64,000 nucleotides of DNA from Cypionkella aquatica. Lineage in GTDB: Bacteria; Pseudomonadota; Alphaproteobacteria; Rhodobacterales; Rhodobacteraceae. The stretch spans positions 372,001 through 436,000 of the forward strand of contig NZ_BSPP01000004.1 of NCBI RefSeq assembly GCF_030161095.1, in the 5' to 3' direction. Under the pieces are notes generated by a model, which worked only from the letters and a program-made list of their open reading frames with translations, was not told where the DNA came from and did not search any database. The first letter of the stretch is position 1; each line of letters opens with the position of its first letter. The translations under genes and the position numbers were made by a program. Below are positions 43,376-51,825 of this stretch, piece after piece.

Positions 43376-46009
43376 ATGGCCGATATTAGCCTTGAAACCG
43401 TCGCCGGAAAGCTGAACCGGGTGGGGTATGATGCGTTTTTGCAATCACTGCGCCACGCCAAGAATGAGGGCAACCGCAACGTGGAACTGTCGCATTGGCT
43501 GTTCCACATCGTGCAAAACCCGAAATCGGACATCTCGGCGACGCTGAACCATTTCAAACTGGACCGTGCCAAGCTGGAGAAAGATCTGGCCTTGGTGATC
43601 GACAGTTTCCGCAAAAGTGCCACCGAAATGCCGTCAGTTTCCGAGTCGATGACGACGGTGATGGATCACGGCTGGCGCTATGCCACCTTGCTGTTTGGCG
43701 AGGCGCAGATCAGGACCGGGCATATTCTGGTTGCGGCGCTGAAGGATAAAGAGGCGCGGGCCAAGCTGGTGCAGATGTCGAAAGTGTTCGGCGACATCAA
43801 CCCCGATACGCTGGTGAACGAGGCGCGGGGGGCGTGGAAGGACTCTGATGAGGAGGACATGCGCCCGATGGATGGCACCGGGATTGGCCGGGCACAGGCC
43901 GGGGCTGCTGCGGCGGGCGGGCAAACCGGCACCACCGCGCTCGACCGTTTCGCGGTGGATATGACGGCGGTGGCGGCATCCGGCAAGATGGACCCGATTG
44001 TGGGCCGCGATGAAGAAATCCGGCAGATCATCGACATTCTGCTGCGGCGTCGGCAGAACAACCCGATCCTGACCGGTGAGGCTGGGGTGGGCAAAACCGC
44101 CGTTGTGGAAGGTTTCGCGCAGCGGCTGGCTGCGGGCGATGTGCCGCCGAAATTGCAGGGCAACAAGCTTTACATGCTCGATCTGGGGCTGATGCAGGCC
44201 GGGGCCAGCATGAAGGGCGAGTTTGAGCAGCGCCTGCGGTCAGTGATTGACGAGGTGCAGGGATCGCCGGTGCCGATCATCCTGTTCATTGACGAGATTC
44301 ACACATTGATGGGCGCGGGCGGGGCGGCTGGCACTGGCGATGCGGCGAACCTTTTGAAGCCTGCCCTTGCGCGCGGGACTTTGCGCACGGTGGGGGCGAC
44401 GACATGGATGGAATACGCCAAGTATTTCGAGAAAGACCCGGCGATGACCCGGCGCTTTCAGCCGATCACCATTGACGAACCGTCGACCGACCGCGCCTGC
44501 TACATGCTGCGCGGCATCCTCGCGCCGATGGAAAAGCACCACGGGGTGCGGATCTCGGATGAGGCTGTGGTGGCGGCTGTGAACCTATCCGCCCGCTATA
44601 TCCCGTCACGCCAACTGCCCGACAAGGCGGTTTCGCTGCTGGATACCGCCTGCGCGCGGGTGGCGATCAGCCAATCGACCACGCCTGCCAAGGTGCAGGA
44701 TTTGCGGGTGAAGATTCAGGCCCTGGCATCTGAAATCGCCGCCAAGGAAGCCCAGCGCGATCTGGGCGAGGTGAACGAGGAACGCATCACCGAAGCGCAG
44801 GGCGAACAGGCGGCGGCCGAGGCCGAATTGGCGGTGACCGAGGCTATGTATACCGGCGAGAAGGCCAAGGTTGATGAAATCTTGGCCCTGCGCGCCTCGC
44901 TGACCGAAGACGGTGCTGACACGGCCACCCTGCGCGGTGAACTGGCAGGCAAGATGACCGGGCTGGAGGAAACCAAGCCGGACGACCGCATGGTTTACGC
45001 CCATGTCGATGCGCAATCGGTGGCCTCTATCATCTCGGATTGGACCGGGATTCCGGCGGGCCGCATGGTGTCGGATGAATTGCAGATGATCCTGACTTTG
45101 GGGGATCGGTTGAAAGAGCGCGTGATCGGGCAGGATCACGGGCTGGAGATGATCGCCAAGCGGATTGAAACCTCATCCGCCAAGCTGTCGAATCCGAACA
45201 AGCCGATTGGGGTGTTCATGCTCTGCGGGCCTTCCGGTGTGGGGAAAACCGAAACTGCGCTGGCCTTGGCCGAGGCGGTCTATGGCGGTGAGCAGAACAT
45301 CATCACCATCAACATGAGCGAGTTTCAGGAAGCGCATACCGTCAGCCTGCTGAAAGGCGCGCCCCCCGGCTATGTCGGCTATGGCGAGGGTGGGCGGCTG
45401 ACCGAAGCGGTGCGGCGTAAACCGCACTCGGTGGTGCTGCTGGATGAGATCGAAAAGGCGCATTCCGATGTGCATGAGTTGTTCTTTCAGGTGTTCGACA
45501 AGGGCATCATGGAGGATGGCTCGGGCCGCCCGATCAACTTCAAAAACACGCTGATCCTGTTGACCAGCAATGTCGGCACCGAAGTGATCATGGATATGGC
45601 GGAAAAGGGCGAAACCAAGCCCGCGGTCGAGGATCTGACCGAGGCGATGAAGCCTTACCTGACCCGCGTCTTCCCGCCTGCCCTGCTGGGCCGCATCGTG
45701 ACGATCCCGTATTTCCCGCTGTCTGCCGAAGTGCTGTCGGGCATCGTCAAGCTGAAGCTGAAAGCCATCGTGCGGCGGATGAAGGAAAACCACGGCGCTG
45801 TGATGACAGTCTCGCCCGAGGTGATGAGCTATCTGGTCGATCAGTGCAAAGACCCGGATTCGGGTGGCCGCATGGTGGACAACATCATCACCAACACCAT
45901 TCTGCCCGACCTAAGCCGTGAGGTTCTGTCGCGGATGGTGTCGCAGACGCCGATCAAGACGGTGGAAATCGTGATGAAAGACGGCGCGATCGGCTACGAT
46001 TTCGGGTGA
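43376..46009 (+). CDS. clpV: Type VI secretion AAA+ ATPase ClpV (TssH)
   Basis: Disassembles contracted TssBC sheath for reuse; 877 residues. Start at 43376 with GAAGGGA eight bases upstream. N-terminal Clp repeat domain (about 1-165), then AAA1 with Walker A GEAGVGKT at Gly234 and [17 protein letters not shown] coiled-coil middle domain follows (about 400-530), then AAA2 with Walker A GPSGVGKT at Gly618 and [11 protein letters not shown]. The C-terminal D2-small domain ends GAIGYDFG. The VELSHWL helix at the N terminus matches the TssC-binding N domain of ClpV rather than ClpB. Last gene of the T6SS locus. Confidence 0.96.
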   Translation: MADISLETVAGKLNRVGYDAFLQSLRHAKNEGNRNVELSHWLFHIVQNPKSDISATLNHFKLDRAKLEKDLALVIDSFRKSATEMPSVSESMTTVMDHGWRYATLLFGEAQIRTGHILVAALKDKEARAKLVQMSKVFGDINPDTLVNEARGAWKDSDEEDMRPMDGTGIGRAQAGAAAAGGQTGTTALDRFAVDMTAVAASGKMDPIVGRDEEIRQIIDILLRRRQNNPILTGEAGVGKTAVVEGFAQRLAAGDVPPKLQGNKLYMLDLGLMQAGASMKGEFEQRLRSVIDEVQGSPVPIILFIDEIHTLMGAGGAAGTGDAANLLKPALARGTLRTVGATTWMEYAKYFEKDPAMTRRFQPITIDEPSTDRACYMLRGILAPMEKHHGVRISDEAVVAAVNLSARYIPSRQLPDKAVSLLDTACARVAISQSTTPAKVQDLRVKIQALASEIAAKEAQRDLGEVNEERITEAQGEQAAAEAELAVTEAMYTGEKAKVDEILALRASLTEDGADTATLRGELAGKMTGLEETKPDDRMVYAHVDAQSVASIISDWTGIPAGRMVSDELQMILTLGDRLKERVIGQDHGLEMIAKRIETSSAKLSNPNKPIGVFMLCGPSGVGKTETALALAEAVYGGEQNIITINMSEFQEAHTVSLLKGAPPGYVGYGEGGRLTEAVRRKPHSVVLLDEIEKAHSDVHELFFQVFDKGIMEDGSGRPINFKNTLILLTSNVGTEVIMDMAEKGETKPAVEDLTEAMKPYLTRVFPPALLGRIVTIPYFPLSAEVLSGIVKLKLKAIVRRMKENHGAVMTVSPEVMSYLVDQCKDPDSGGRMVDNIITNTILPDLSREVLSRMVSQTPIKTVEIVMKDGAIGYDFG

Positions 46010-46071
46010 ATCTGGCGCAGCTTGCAGGCATTTTGCGGCGGCTGCTGGATGCCGGACTAAGCGATGAAAAC

Positions 46072-46087
46072 TGTCCCAGCTGGGACA
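46072..46087. promoter_or_regulatory. 16-base perfect palindrome TGTCCCAGCTGGGACA after clpV
   Basis: Full self-complementary sequence without spacer, 62 bases after the clpV stop and 84 bases after the convergent gene's end. It looks more like a protein-binding site or the core of a terminator than a loop-bearing hairpin; on the minus strand it is followed by GTTTTC. Confidence 0.4.
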
Positions 46088-46093
46088 AAATTA

Positions 46094-46123
46094 TATAGGT
46101 GGTGGTTTTGGCCACCGCCTATA
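46094..46123. terminator. Twelve-pair hairpin between convergent clpV and peptidoglycan-hydrolase genes
   Basis: TATAGGTGGTGG (46094-46105) pairs with CCACCGCCTATA (46112-46123) with a six-base loop and one G-U pair. No T-run on either side. Position between converging genes argues for a shared, possibly rho-assisted, terminator. Confidence 0.5.
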
Positions 46124-46163
46124 CAGCATCGGGTAAGAGGGATGGTTTTCAAGCCAGCCAACG

Positions 46164-48422
46164 TCAGATCGGCGTGCCCAAAATCCCCGCGATGATCTTC
46201 TGATAGGCCAGCACTTCGGGCGGGGTGGCGGCGACGGCGGGAAGGCTGCCGCCACCCTTGCGCCCCATCTTCAACTCGGCCCATTCTTTGACATAGGCGA
46301 TGGTGCGCCCGGCGAGGAATGGGTTGGCCTTGATCACACCTGCACCCATCACATCACCGACCAGCTGGTCATCCTGCGCTTTCAGCACCATGTTCGCGCC
46401 CTCGGCCCCCAGGAAATGGCACAGATACAGCCGCCCCGCCGTGATGTCATGGCCGCGCGCGCGCAGATAGCTTTCGCCTTCACGCGCCAGTGCGGTGACC
46501 ATTTCGCGGCTGATCGTGGGGTCGTTGCGCAAGGCAAGCAGATCGGCGCGGGTCATGGTCGAGGCCAGGTCGGGGCGATATTGCCCCATCATCCTGATCC
46601 ATGTGCTTTCAATGAACTGCCCCAGACCCGTGGCACTGGACAACGGATTCTTCGCGCTGGCATTGCCGCCGGATTCAACATGGATGATTTGATCGACCAA
46701 GATTTCCACCGCCGAACCGCCGCCTTCGGCTACCACCGCAGCCCCCGCCGCAAGCGGGTCCACTGCTGTGCCGTTCTCATAAAGCTCGAAATGCAGATGT
46801 GGGCCGGTGGATTGGCCAGTGGTGCCGATATAGCCGATCAACTGCCCTGCCGTGACCGCAACGCCCGATTTGATGCCATCGGCAAAAGCGGAAAGATGTG
46901 CGTAGCGGGTCTCGAGATTGCCGGGATGGGTGATTTTGATCAGGTTGCCATAGCTGCCGCCGTCGCCCGCGACCAAGATCGTGCCGCCAAACGCCGCCAC
47001 CACCGGCGTGCCAATCGGAGCGGCCCAATCGGTGCCCTTGTGCAGCTTTAGCACCTTCAGAATCGGATGCATCCGGGGGCCAAAGCGCGAGGTCAGCACC
47101 CCCTTGGCAGGCGTCACAAAGCCCGCACGCAGCGAAACCCCGCCGCCCGCAGCCCCGCCACCGCCTGATGTGCCGGGGCCGAAACAGGTAAACTCATCTT
47201 TGCCGGCGGGCTTGTAGACATGACATTCCAGCACCTTGCCCTCGCCCCTGATCGCGGCATAGAGCACCTGACCGGGGCCAGAACCACCCGTGCCGGGGTC
47301 TTTGGAATACAGCAGGGTCATCTTGTCGCCGGGGGCAGCAAAGCTATCCATATCAAAAGCTTGGCTCATCATCACGATGGTTTCAGCCACCACCGCCGAT
47401 GGCACGCCATTGCGGATTGCGGCGGAATAGAACGCATCCAGCATCCGGTATTTGCGAGACGTATCGACATCTGCTGCCACCTGATCGCCGGCAAAGCTGA
47501 ACAGATCTTCCTCCACCCACGGGTCCGCCGACCCAACCACCGCGCCCGCATCATTCACCGCGACCGAGCCGAAATAATCGGTCTTGGTGTAAAGTGAGGC
47601 CTGCACCGGAACCATCGCCCCGCTGCGATTGGCCGCCCGCATCGCGAGGATTTTCCCCGGCCCTAGGCTGGCAAATTCCGGCACCAGAACCGCCGCACTT
47701 TCTGTAAACCGCTTGGCAGCCGCAGCCTCCATCCCGTGTTCCACCATCAATGCGGTGAGATCGGTGGTGTCTTTCAGGCGCAGAAACGTATCCTGATAGG
47801 GCGGCTTGCGCTGGCCCTCGGGCAGGATGAAATTGACGCTGGTGGTGTTTTCAATCCGGGTTTTGACATAGGTTTCGGGTGCGCTGCTGCCATCCATATT
47901 CTCGCCCCAGCTGGCATCGCCATCCGCCACCACCACGGTTTCGGCGGGCTGCTCGGATGGGGCTTGGGGCTTTGGCAGGGCGGCGGGGGCGCTTCGCTGG
48001 GCTTGAAAATAGGCGAAATCCTCGCGGCTTGACGGCAAAGTGGTGATCAGCTTTTCCTCGCCGGTGATCAGATCATCGGACAAAAGCGACAGCTCATCCC
48101 CGGCGCGGTCTGCGGGTATGTCGATCGGGCGCAACAGCAGCTTGGTTTTCTGCGCAGCCCCCGCATCAAAGCGCAACACCATCGGATCGCCCGCGAGATC
48201 AACAAAGGCCGAGACATAGGCCGAAGGTGCTGCATCATCCGCCACCTCCAGCGGATTATCCGGTGTGCCAACCGTCACCACGCCGCCCAGATACAGCGCA
48301 ACTGCAACGCCGCAAACCGCCACAATCCCCGCAAGCCACAGCACCACAGGCACCGCCACAGCATTGCGCCGCCGCTGCGTTGCCCTGTCGCGGGCCGCCT
48401 TGAAACGGGGGTCGATATCCAT
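46164..48422 (-). CDS. Membrane-anchored M23 endopeptidase/lytic transglycosylase fusion
   Basis: Two peptidoglycan-cleaving domains in one 752-residue protein. Start at 48422 (MDIDPRFKAARDRATQRRRN). A cytoplasmic basic N terminus and one helix (about 22-48, VPVVLWLAGIVAVCGVAVALYLGG) anchor it in the inner membrane. The M23 domain (about 430-560) has the zinc ligands His461 and Asp465 in HKGTD, and HLHFE with His544. The transglycosylase domain follows, with Glu583 in HVESGGNASAKNPLSSATGLGQF. It converges on the T6SS locus; a role in opening the wall for the T6SS is inferred, by analogy with MltE and TagX. General wall remodelling is the alternative. Confidence 0.9.
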   Translation of the reverse strand: MDIDPRFKAARDRATQRRRNAVAVPVVLWLAGIVAVCGVAVALYLGGVVTVGTPDNPLEVADDAAPSAYVSAFVDLAGDPMVLRFDAGAAQKTKLLLRPIDIPADRAGDELSLLSDDLITGEEKLITTLPSSREDFAYFQAQRSAPAALPKPQAPSEQPAETVVVADGDASWGENMDGSSAPETYVKTRIENTTSVNFILPEGQRKPPYQDTFLRLKDTTDLTALMVEHGMEAAAAKRFTESAAVLVPEFASLGPGKILAMRAANRSGAMVPVQASLYTKTDYFGSVAVNDAGAVVGSADPWVEEDLFSFAGDQVAADVDTSRKYRMLDAFYSAAIRNGVPSAVVAETIVMMSQAFDMDSFAAPGDKMTLLYSKDPGTGGSGPGQVLYAAIRGEGKVLECHVYKPAGKDEFTCFGPGTSGGGGAAGGGVSLRAGFVTPAKGVLTSRFGPRMHPILKVLKLHKGTDWAAPIGTPVVAAFGGTILVAGDGGSYGNLIKITHPGNLETRYAHLSAFADGIKSGVAVTAGQLIGYIGTTGQSTGPHLHFELYENGTAVDPLAAGAAVVAEGGGSAVEILVDQIIHVESGGNASAKNPLSSATGLGQFIESTWIRMMGQYRPDLASTMTRADLLALRNDPTISREMVTALAREGESYLRARGHDITAGRLYLCHFLGAEGANMVLKAQDDQLVGDVMGAGVIKANPFLAGRTIAYVKEWAELKMGRKGGGSLPAVAATPPEVLAYQKIIAGILGTPI

Positions 48423-48590
48423 GCCAACCTTGCCGGGAACGCGCTGAAATTCTGCCAACAATCCCGCAAGACTAACGCAGCAAGCCTCAACTGGCTAGCG
48501 GCTGGTGTTCCCTAAAACTTGCCTGAAAACGTCATCCTTTGTGCGCAGATCTCCGCCGGGTGGGACCGCAGGCGGAGGGGCAGAGCGTCG

Positions 48591-48989
48591 CTACGGCGTT
48601 GCCGCCAAAAACAACGTCCAGCGCTGAGTCTTCAGTGTGTCTACTTCGATGAACCCCGCAGAGATGTCGCCACGCGACCAACATTCCGAAATCCCGCGAA
48701 TGGAAAACTTGCGCGGTGAGATGCACATTTGCGTGGTGCCATTCAGGATCGGCTGACCGAATACATCCTGCGCATATAGATAGATGTAGCGACTGCTCAG
48801 CTCTTCCTTGATCACATTGGCGCATTGGTTGGGGCCGATGGTCCACCAGCCTTCGGTCTGAAACTCGCCCTCGACATCTTGGCCAATGGCGACATTCACC
48901 ACGTCAAAGCTTTGGTTGCAGACAGCAAATTCCGCCCAAGCCGGAGAGGCAAGGCACAGGCCGAACAGCAAGGGCACAGCGCGGATCAT
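48591..48989 (-). CDS. Exported DUF1036 protein
   Basis: 132 residues from ATG 48989, with signal peptide MIRAVPLLFGLCLASPAWA. The mature part FAVCNQSFDVVNVAIGQDVEGEFQTEGWWTIGPNQCANVIKEELSSRYIYLYAQD matches the DUF1036 pattern (N-Q/S, GWW.I.P..C), found in small periplasmic proteins of alphaproteobacteria. Two pairs of cysteines could form disulfides. Function unknown. It lies 168 bases upstream of the peptidoglycan-hydrolase gene on the same strand and could be co-transcribed with it. Confidence 0.8.
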   Translation of the reverse strand: MIRAVPLLFGLCLASPAWAEFAVCNQSFDVVNVAIGQDVEGEFQTEGWWTIGPNQCANVIKEELSSRYIYLYAQDVFGQPILNGTTQMCISPRKFSIRGISECWSRGDISAGFIEVDTLKTQRWTLFLAATP

Positions 48990-49177
48990 GCGGCAAGCAT
49001 AGCCGCCTTGCAGCGCACCGCAAAGCAACAAACCGCGCGTTTTGCTGTTGCAGATGCTGCGAACGGGCTGCTTCATCCGCGCGGATGGCTGCGGTGTTGG
49101 CGTGGCTGGGGCGGCGGATGCCTCTGGTTTGACAGATGCGGCCGCGTTAGGCTGCCCGCGTCCTTACCGAGTGTGCC

Positions 49178-50143
49178 ATGCCAGCTTTTCTGCCCGAGAG
49201 TGCCATTGATCGCCCCAGCCTGATCGTCCATGCGGCGGAAAGCTGGCATGGAGATGTCGCGGCGGGGCGGTTTGATTTCTTTGAAAAACTGGGTGCCAAG
49301 GCACAGGCCGAGGCTATGGCGACAGGTCTGGTGCAAGCAGGCAGCGCGGGTTCGGCGCAACTTTTGCGAAACAGAATGCATGTGCATATCATGATCGGGC
49401 CGCGCCAGCCGATCCGGCCGGGGGTTTTGCACGCGCATCCGGGCTATCTGCGCGGCTTTTGGTATCTTGATCCCGTCGGCGTCAATATGGCGTCGTCCTT
49501 GCTGCGCCGCCCCTTCAAGCCGGATCAGATTGACGCCAAAGCTGCGCGGGCTTTCTTTAATGGTGTGACGGGGTGGAACTTGCGGCGCAACGTGTCGAAG
49601 TTTCCGCAGGCAGCGCGCGCCGATATGCCAGCCGCCTTTGCTGTGCTCTACCTGCAGGATATAGAGCATTTCGCCACCCCCGTGCATCACATCGACAGCG
49701 CCAAGATGCTGAAACTGACGGCGCGCGAGGCTGATGGCGCGCGGGTCTATGTAAAGCTGCATCCGGCACAGCGCCCGGAAACGGTGGCGATGGTGCAGGC
49801 CTTTGCGCGCAAAATGGCCAATTTGGTGATCTCGGCGGCGTCCATTCACGATCTGACGCAAGTGTCGCGCATGGTGGTGACGCAAAACTCTGCAGCGGGG
49901 TTTGAAGCCTTGATGCAGAAAAAACCGGTGATCAGTTGCGCGGAAACTGATTACCACCACGCAACGGTGGTCGCAAAACGCCCCGCGCTGCTGGTGCAGG
50001 CCTTACACTCTGCCGTGCAGACGCAGGCCGGGTTTGATTATGAAAAATACCTGTTCTGGTTTCTGGCGCAGCAGTTGCTGGAACCCGGCAAGCCAGAGTT
50101 TGCTGATCTGGCATGGGCCAGAGTCGCAGCGGCACGGGCTTAG
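49178..50143 (+). CDS. Capsule-polysaccharide-type protein (putative glycosyltransferase)
   Basis: 321 residues, cytoplasmic. The C-terminal half resembles GT-B nucleotide-sugar-binding domains of capsular polysaccharide proteins (KpsS/KpsC-like): VYVKLHPAQRPETV, then DLTQVSRMVVTQNSAAGFEALMQKKPVISCAETDYHHATVV, where the conserved NS-GFEA segment follows a VKxHP motif. The first half (RPGVLHAHPGYLRGFWYLDPVGVN) is less typical. It converges on a sugar-transferase gene 17 bases away, so it probably builds a surface polysaccharide with it. Substrate unknown. Confidence 0.72.
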   Translation: MPAFLPESAIDRPSLIVHAAESWHGDVAAGRFDFFEKLGAKAQAEAMATGLVQAGSAGSAQLLRNRMHVHIMIGPRQPIRPGVLHAHPGYLRGFWYLDPVGVNMASSLLRRPFKPDQIDAKAARAFFNGVTGWNLRRNVSKFPQAARADMPAAFAVLYLQDIEHFATPVHHIDSAKMLKLTAREADGARVYVKLHPAQRPETVAMVQAFARKMANLVISAASIHDLTQVSRMVVTQNSAAGFEALMQKKPVISCAETDYHHATVVAKRPALLVQALHSAVQTQAGFDYEKYLFWFLAQQLLEPGKPEFADLAWARVAAARA

Positions 50144-50160
50144 CTGCGGCGTGGGGCGCG

Positions 50161-50769
50161 TTACAGCGGCAGGCGTTTGAACACGGTTTTCAACATCAGG
50201 TAAAAGTCGAACCGCAGATTGCGGCGGCGTTGATACAGCAGATCCAACTTGGCTTTGCGCGGCACACAGGCGCGGGCATAGGTGGCATCGGTTTCGGCGG
50301 CGGTCTTGCAGCGCGCAAGCAACAGCTCTTCGTGGCGGTGATAGACGATGGTGGCAAGGCCAGTGATGCCGGGCCGCGATTTCAGCACCTCGCGGTAGAT
50401 CTCTGGGAAGCGTTCGACATATTCGCGCAACGGCGGGCGTGGGCCGACAAAACTGATGTCGCCTTTCAGAACGTTCCAAAGCTGCGGCAACTCGTCCAGC
50501 CGGGTGCGGCGGATAAAGCGCCCCGTCTTGGTGATGCGGTTGGCCTTATCGCCGCCCGAGACACCGGATTCCGCCGCGCGCACCGTCATGCTGCGAAACT
50601 TGGCCAGCTTGAAACTTTGGGTCGGCGTCTTCATCCGCTCGGCCCAATAAAGCACCGGGCGGCCATCAAGGATCAGGATGGCCAGCGCAGTCAGCAAGCC
50701 CAACGGCAGCAATGGGATCGCCAGCACCAACACCGCCAATACGTCGAGAAAGCGTTTCATCGGGGTCAT
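50161..50769 (-). CDS. Undecaprenyl-phosphate sugar transferase (bacterial sugar transferase family)
   Basis: Transfers the first sugar phosphate onto the lipid carrier for a surface polysaccharide. 202 residues from ATG 50769, which overlaps the upstream epimerase stop as ATGA. One N-terminal hydrophobic helix (MKRFLDVLAVLVLAIPLLPLGLL) then the catalytic core: FKLAKFRSMTVRA, GRFIRRTRLDELPQLWNVLKGDISFVGPRPP and RPGITGLATI. It is a short monotopic form, like PglC. Downstream of the epimerase gene in one operon. Confidence 0.9.
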   Translation of the reverse strand: MTPMKRFLDVLAVLVLAIPLLPLGLLTALAILILDGRPVLYWAERMKTPTQSFKLAKFRSMTVRAAESGVSGGDKANRITKTGRFIRRTRLDELPQLWNVLKGDISFVGPRPPLREYVERFPEIYREVLKSRPGITGLATIVYHRHEELLLARCKTAAETDATYARACVPRKAKLDLLYQRRRNLRFDFYLMLKTVFKRLPL

Positions 50770-51599
50770 GTCTGGCCTTTGCATGCGCGCCATTCCGCGA
50801 CCATCGCAGCGGCGTCGGATTGGCTTTCGGTGAAGGAGTAGTGCCGCGAAAGCCGCGCACAGTCCAACGTGATGCGCTGGTGCGCGGCTGCGGGGGCAGG
50901 CTGATAGGACCATGCGGCGCCAGCTGCATCGGCCAGATCGGCCATCGCGACAGGCTGTGGGGCGGCAATGTTCAACACCCCCGGCAGCGCTTGCCCCAGC
51001 AGTTTCGCCAGCACATCGGCGAGCGTCACCGCACCGATATAGCTGCGCACCGGGCCGGTGCCATCGGCAAAACAGTCGATGCTGGTGGGCTGGTCCGGCT
51101 GCAGATTGGCCAGCAAAGCATCCGCCCCCGCGACATTACCGATGCGCAAGGCTGTGATGCGCAGACGGTCGCGCCACTGATCGGCAATGATCTCTGCCGC
51201 CAGCTTGGCACGGCCATAGTCGTTAACTGGCGCACAGCGGGTCGTCTCGTGGCAGGGAAGCCCACCATTCACCCCATAAACCGCCGAAGAAGACGCCAGC
51301 AACACTTGCCCAATCCCCGCGTCAACCGCCGCGCGCAAACAAGCCTCGGCCAGCTGCGCGTTCAGGCCCAGATCACCGCGCACCGCCCCCGCCAACACAA
51401 TCATCGCAGTAAAGCGCCCCGACGGCAGTGGTGCGCCAACCAGCGGATGCCATTCCAGTTGCGGCGCTTTCGCAGCCAAGCCCGCACCGCGATGCTGCAA
51501 AACCGGCTGCAACCCCGACCGCATCCAAGCCTGCGCCAGCAGCCGACCGACCCGGCCACTTGCCCCCACCACCAAGGTTTGATTGATCTGATCCGTCAT
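50766..51599 (-). CDS. NAD-dependent epimerase/dehydratase family protein (extended SDR)
   Basis: 277 residues. Rossmann motif GASGRVGR (about 13-20), then LLASSSAVYGVN and the active-site YGRAK (Tyr-x3-Lys) typical of extended SDR enzymes; the tail has an RSYIGAVTLADVLAKLLG motif. It probably modifies an NDP-sugar for the polysaccharide made with the next gene's product. Smaller than most GalE/RmlB enzymes, so the substrate is open. Confidence 0.85.
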   Translation of the reverse strand: MTDQINQTLVVGASGRVGRLLAQAWMRSGLQPVLQHRGAGLAAKAPQLEWHPLVGAPLPSGRFTAMIVLAGAVRGDLGLNAQLAEACLRAAVDAGIGQVLLASSSAVYGVNGGLPCHETTRCAPVNDYGRAKLAAEIIADQWRDRLRITALRIGNVAGADALLANLQPDQPTSIDCFADGTGPVRSYIGAVTLADVLAKLLGQALPGVLNIAAPQPVAMADLADAAGAAWSYQPAPAAAHQRITLDCARLSRHYSFTESQSDAAAMVAEWRACKGQT

Positions 51600-51660
51600 C
51601 GCCCCGTTATAGTAGATTTTGCAGCCACAGCCAGAGTTCCAAAATGGCGCGAGGGTGGCA

Positions 51661-51700
51661 CTGCCGGATGCCTCCGGCGGGAGTATTTCAAAAAGAGCAA
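51661..51700. repeat. Rhodobacteraceae-type intergenic hairpin element
   Basis: CTGCCGGATGCCTCCGGCGG followed by GAGTATTTCAAAAAGAGCAA. GCCGGA (51663-51668) and TCCGGC (51673-51678) form a tetraloop hairpin. I recall this GCCTCCGGCGGGAGTATTT core as recurrent between genes of this family. It lies in the divergent region between the epimerase gene and the DNA polymerase gene. Confidence 0.6.
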
Positions 51701-51825
51701 ATCCGAAGACCCGTGTTCGCGATCATCCGCGGTTCGAGAATATCACCGCCGGGGGCATCCGACCTTGGTGGCAATCTCGGTGCCACCAGATAGACACTGG
51801 CCTTGCCCAAGCGCATAATCCCGCC

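Noticed and set aside
20994-46009. Contractile prophage or R-type pyocin, because of tail-like genes
   Set aside because: TssK, TssL, TssM, ClpV, TagF and the kinase/phosphatase pair define a T6SS; no integrase, capsid, terminase or lysis genes are present.
48423-48590. Possible small gene between the DUF1036 and M23/transglycosylase genes
   Set aside because: Short frames here lack a ribosome-binding site and coding character; treated as leader sequence.
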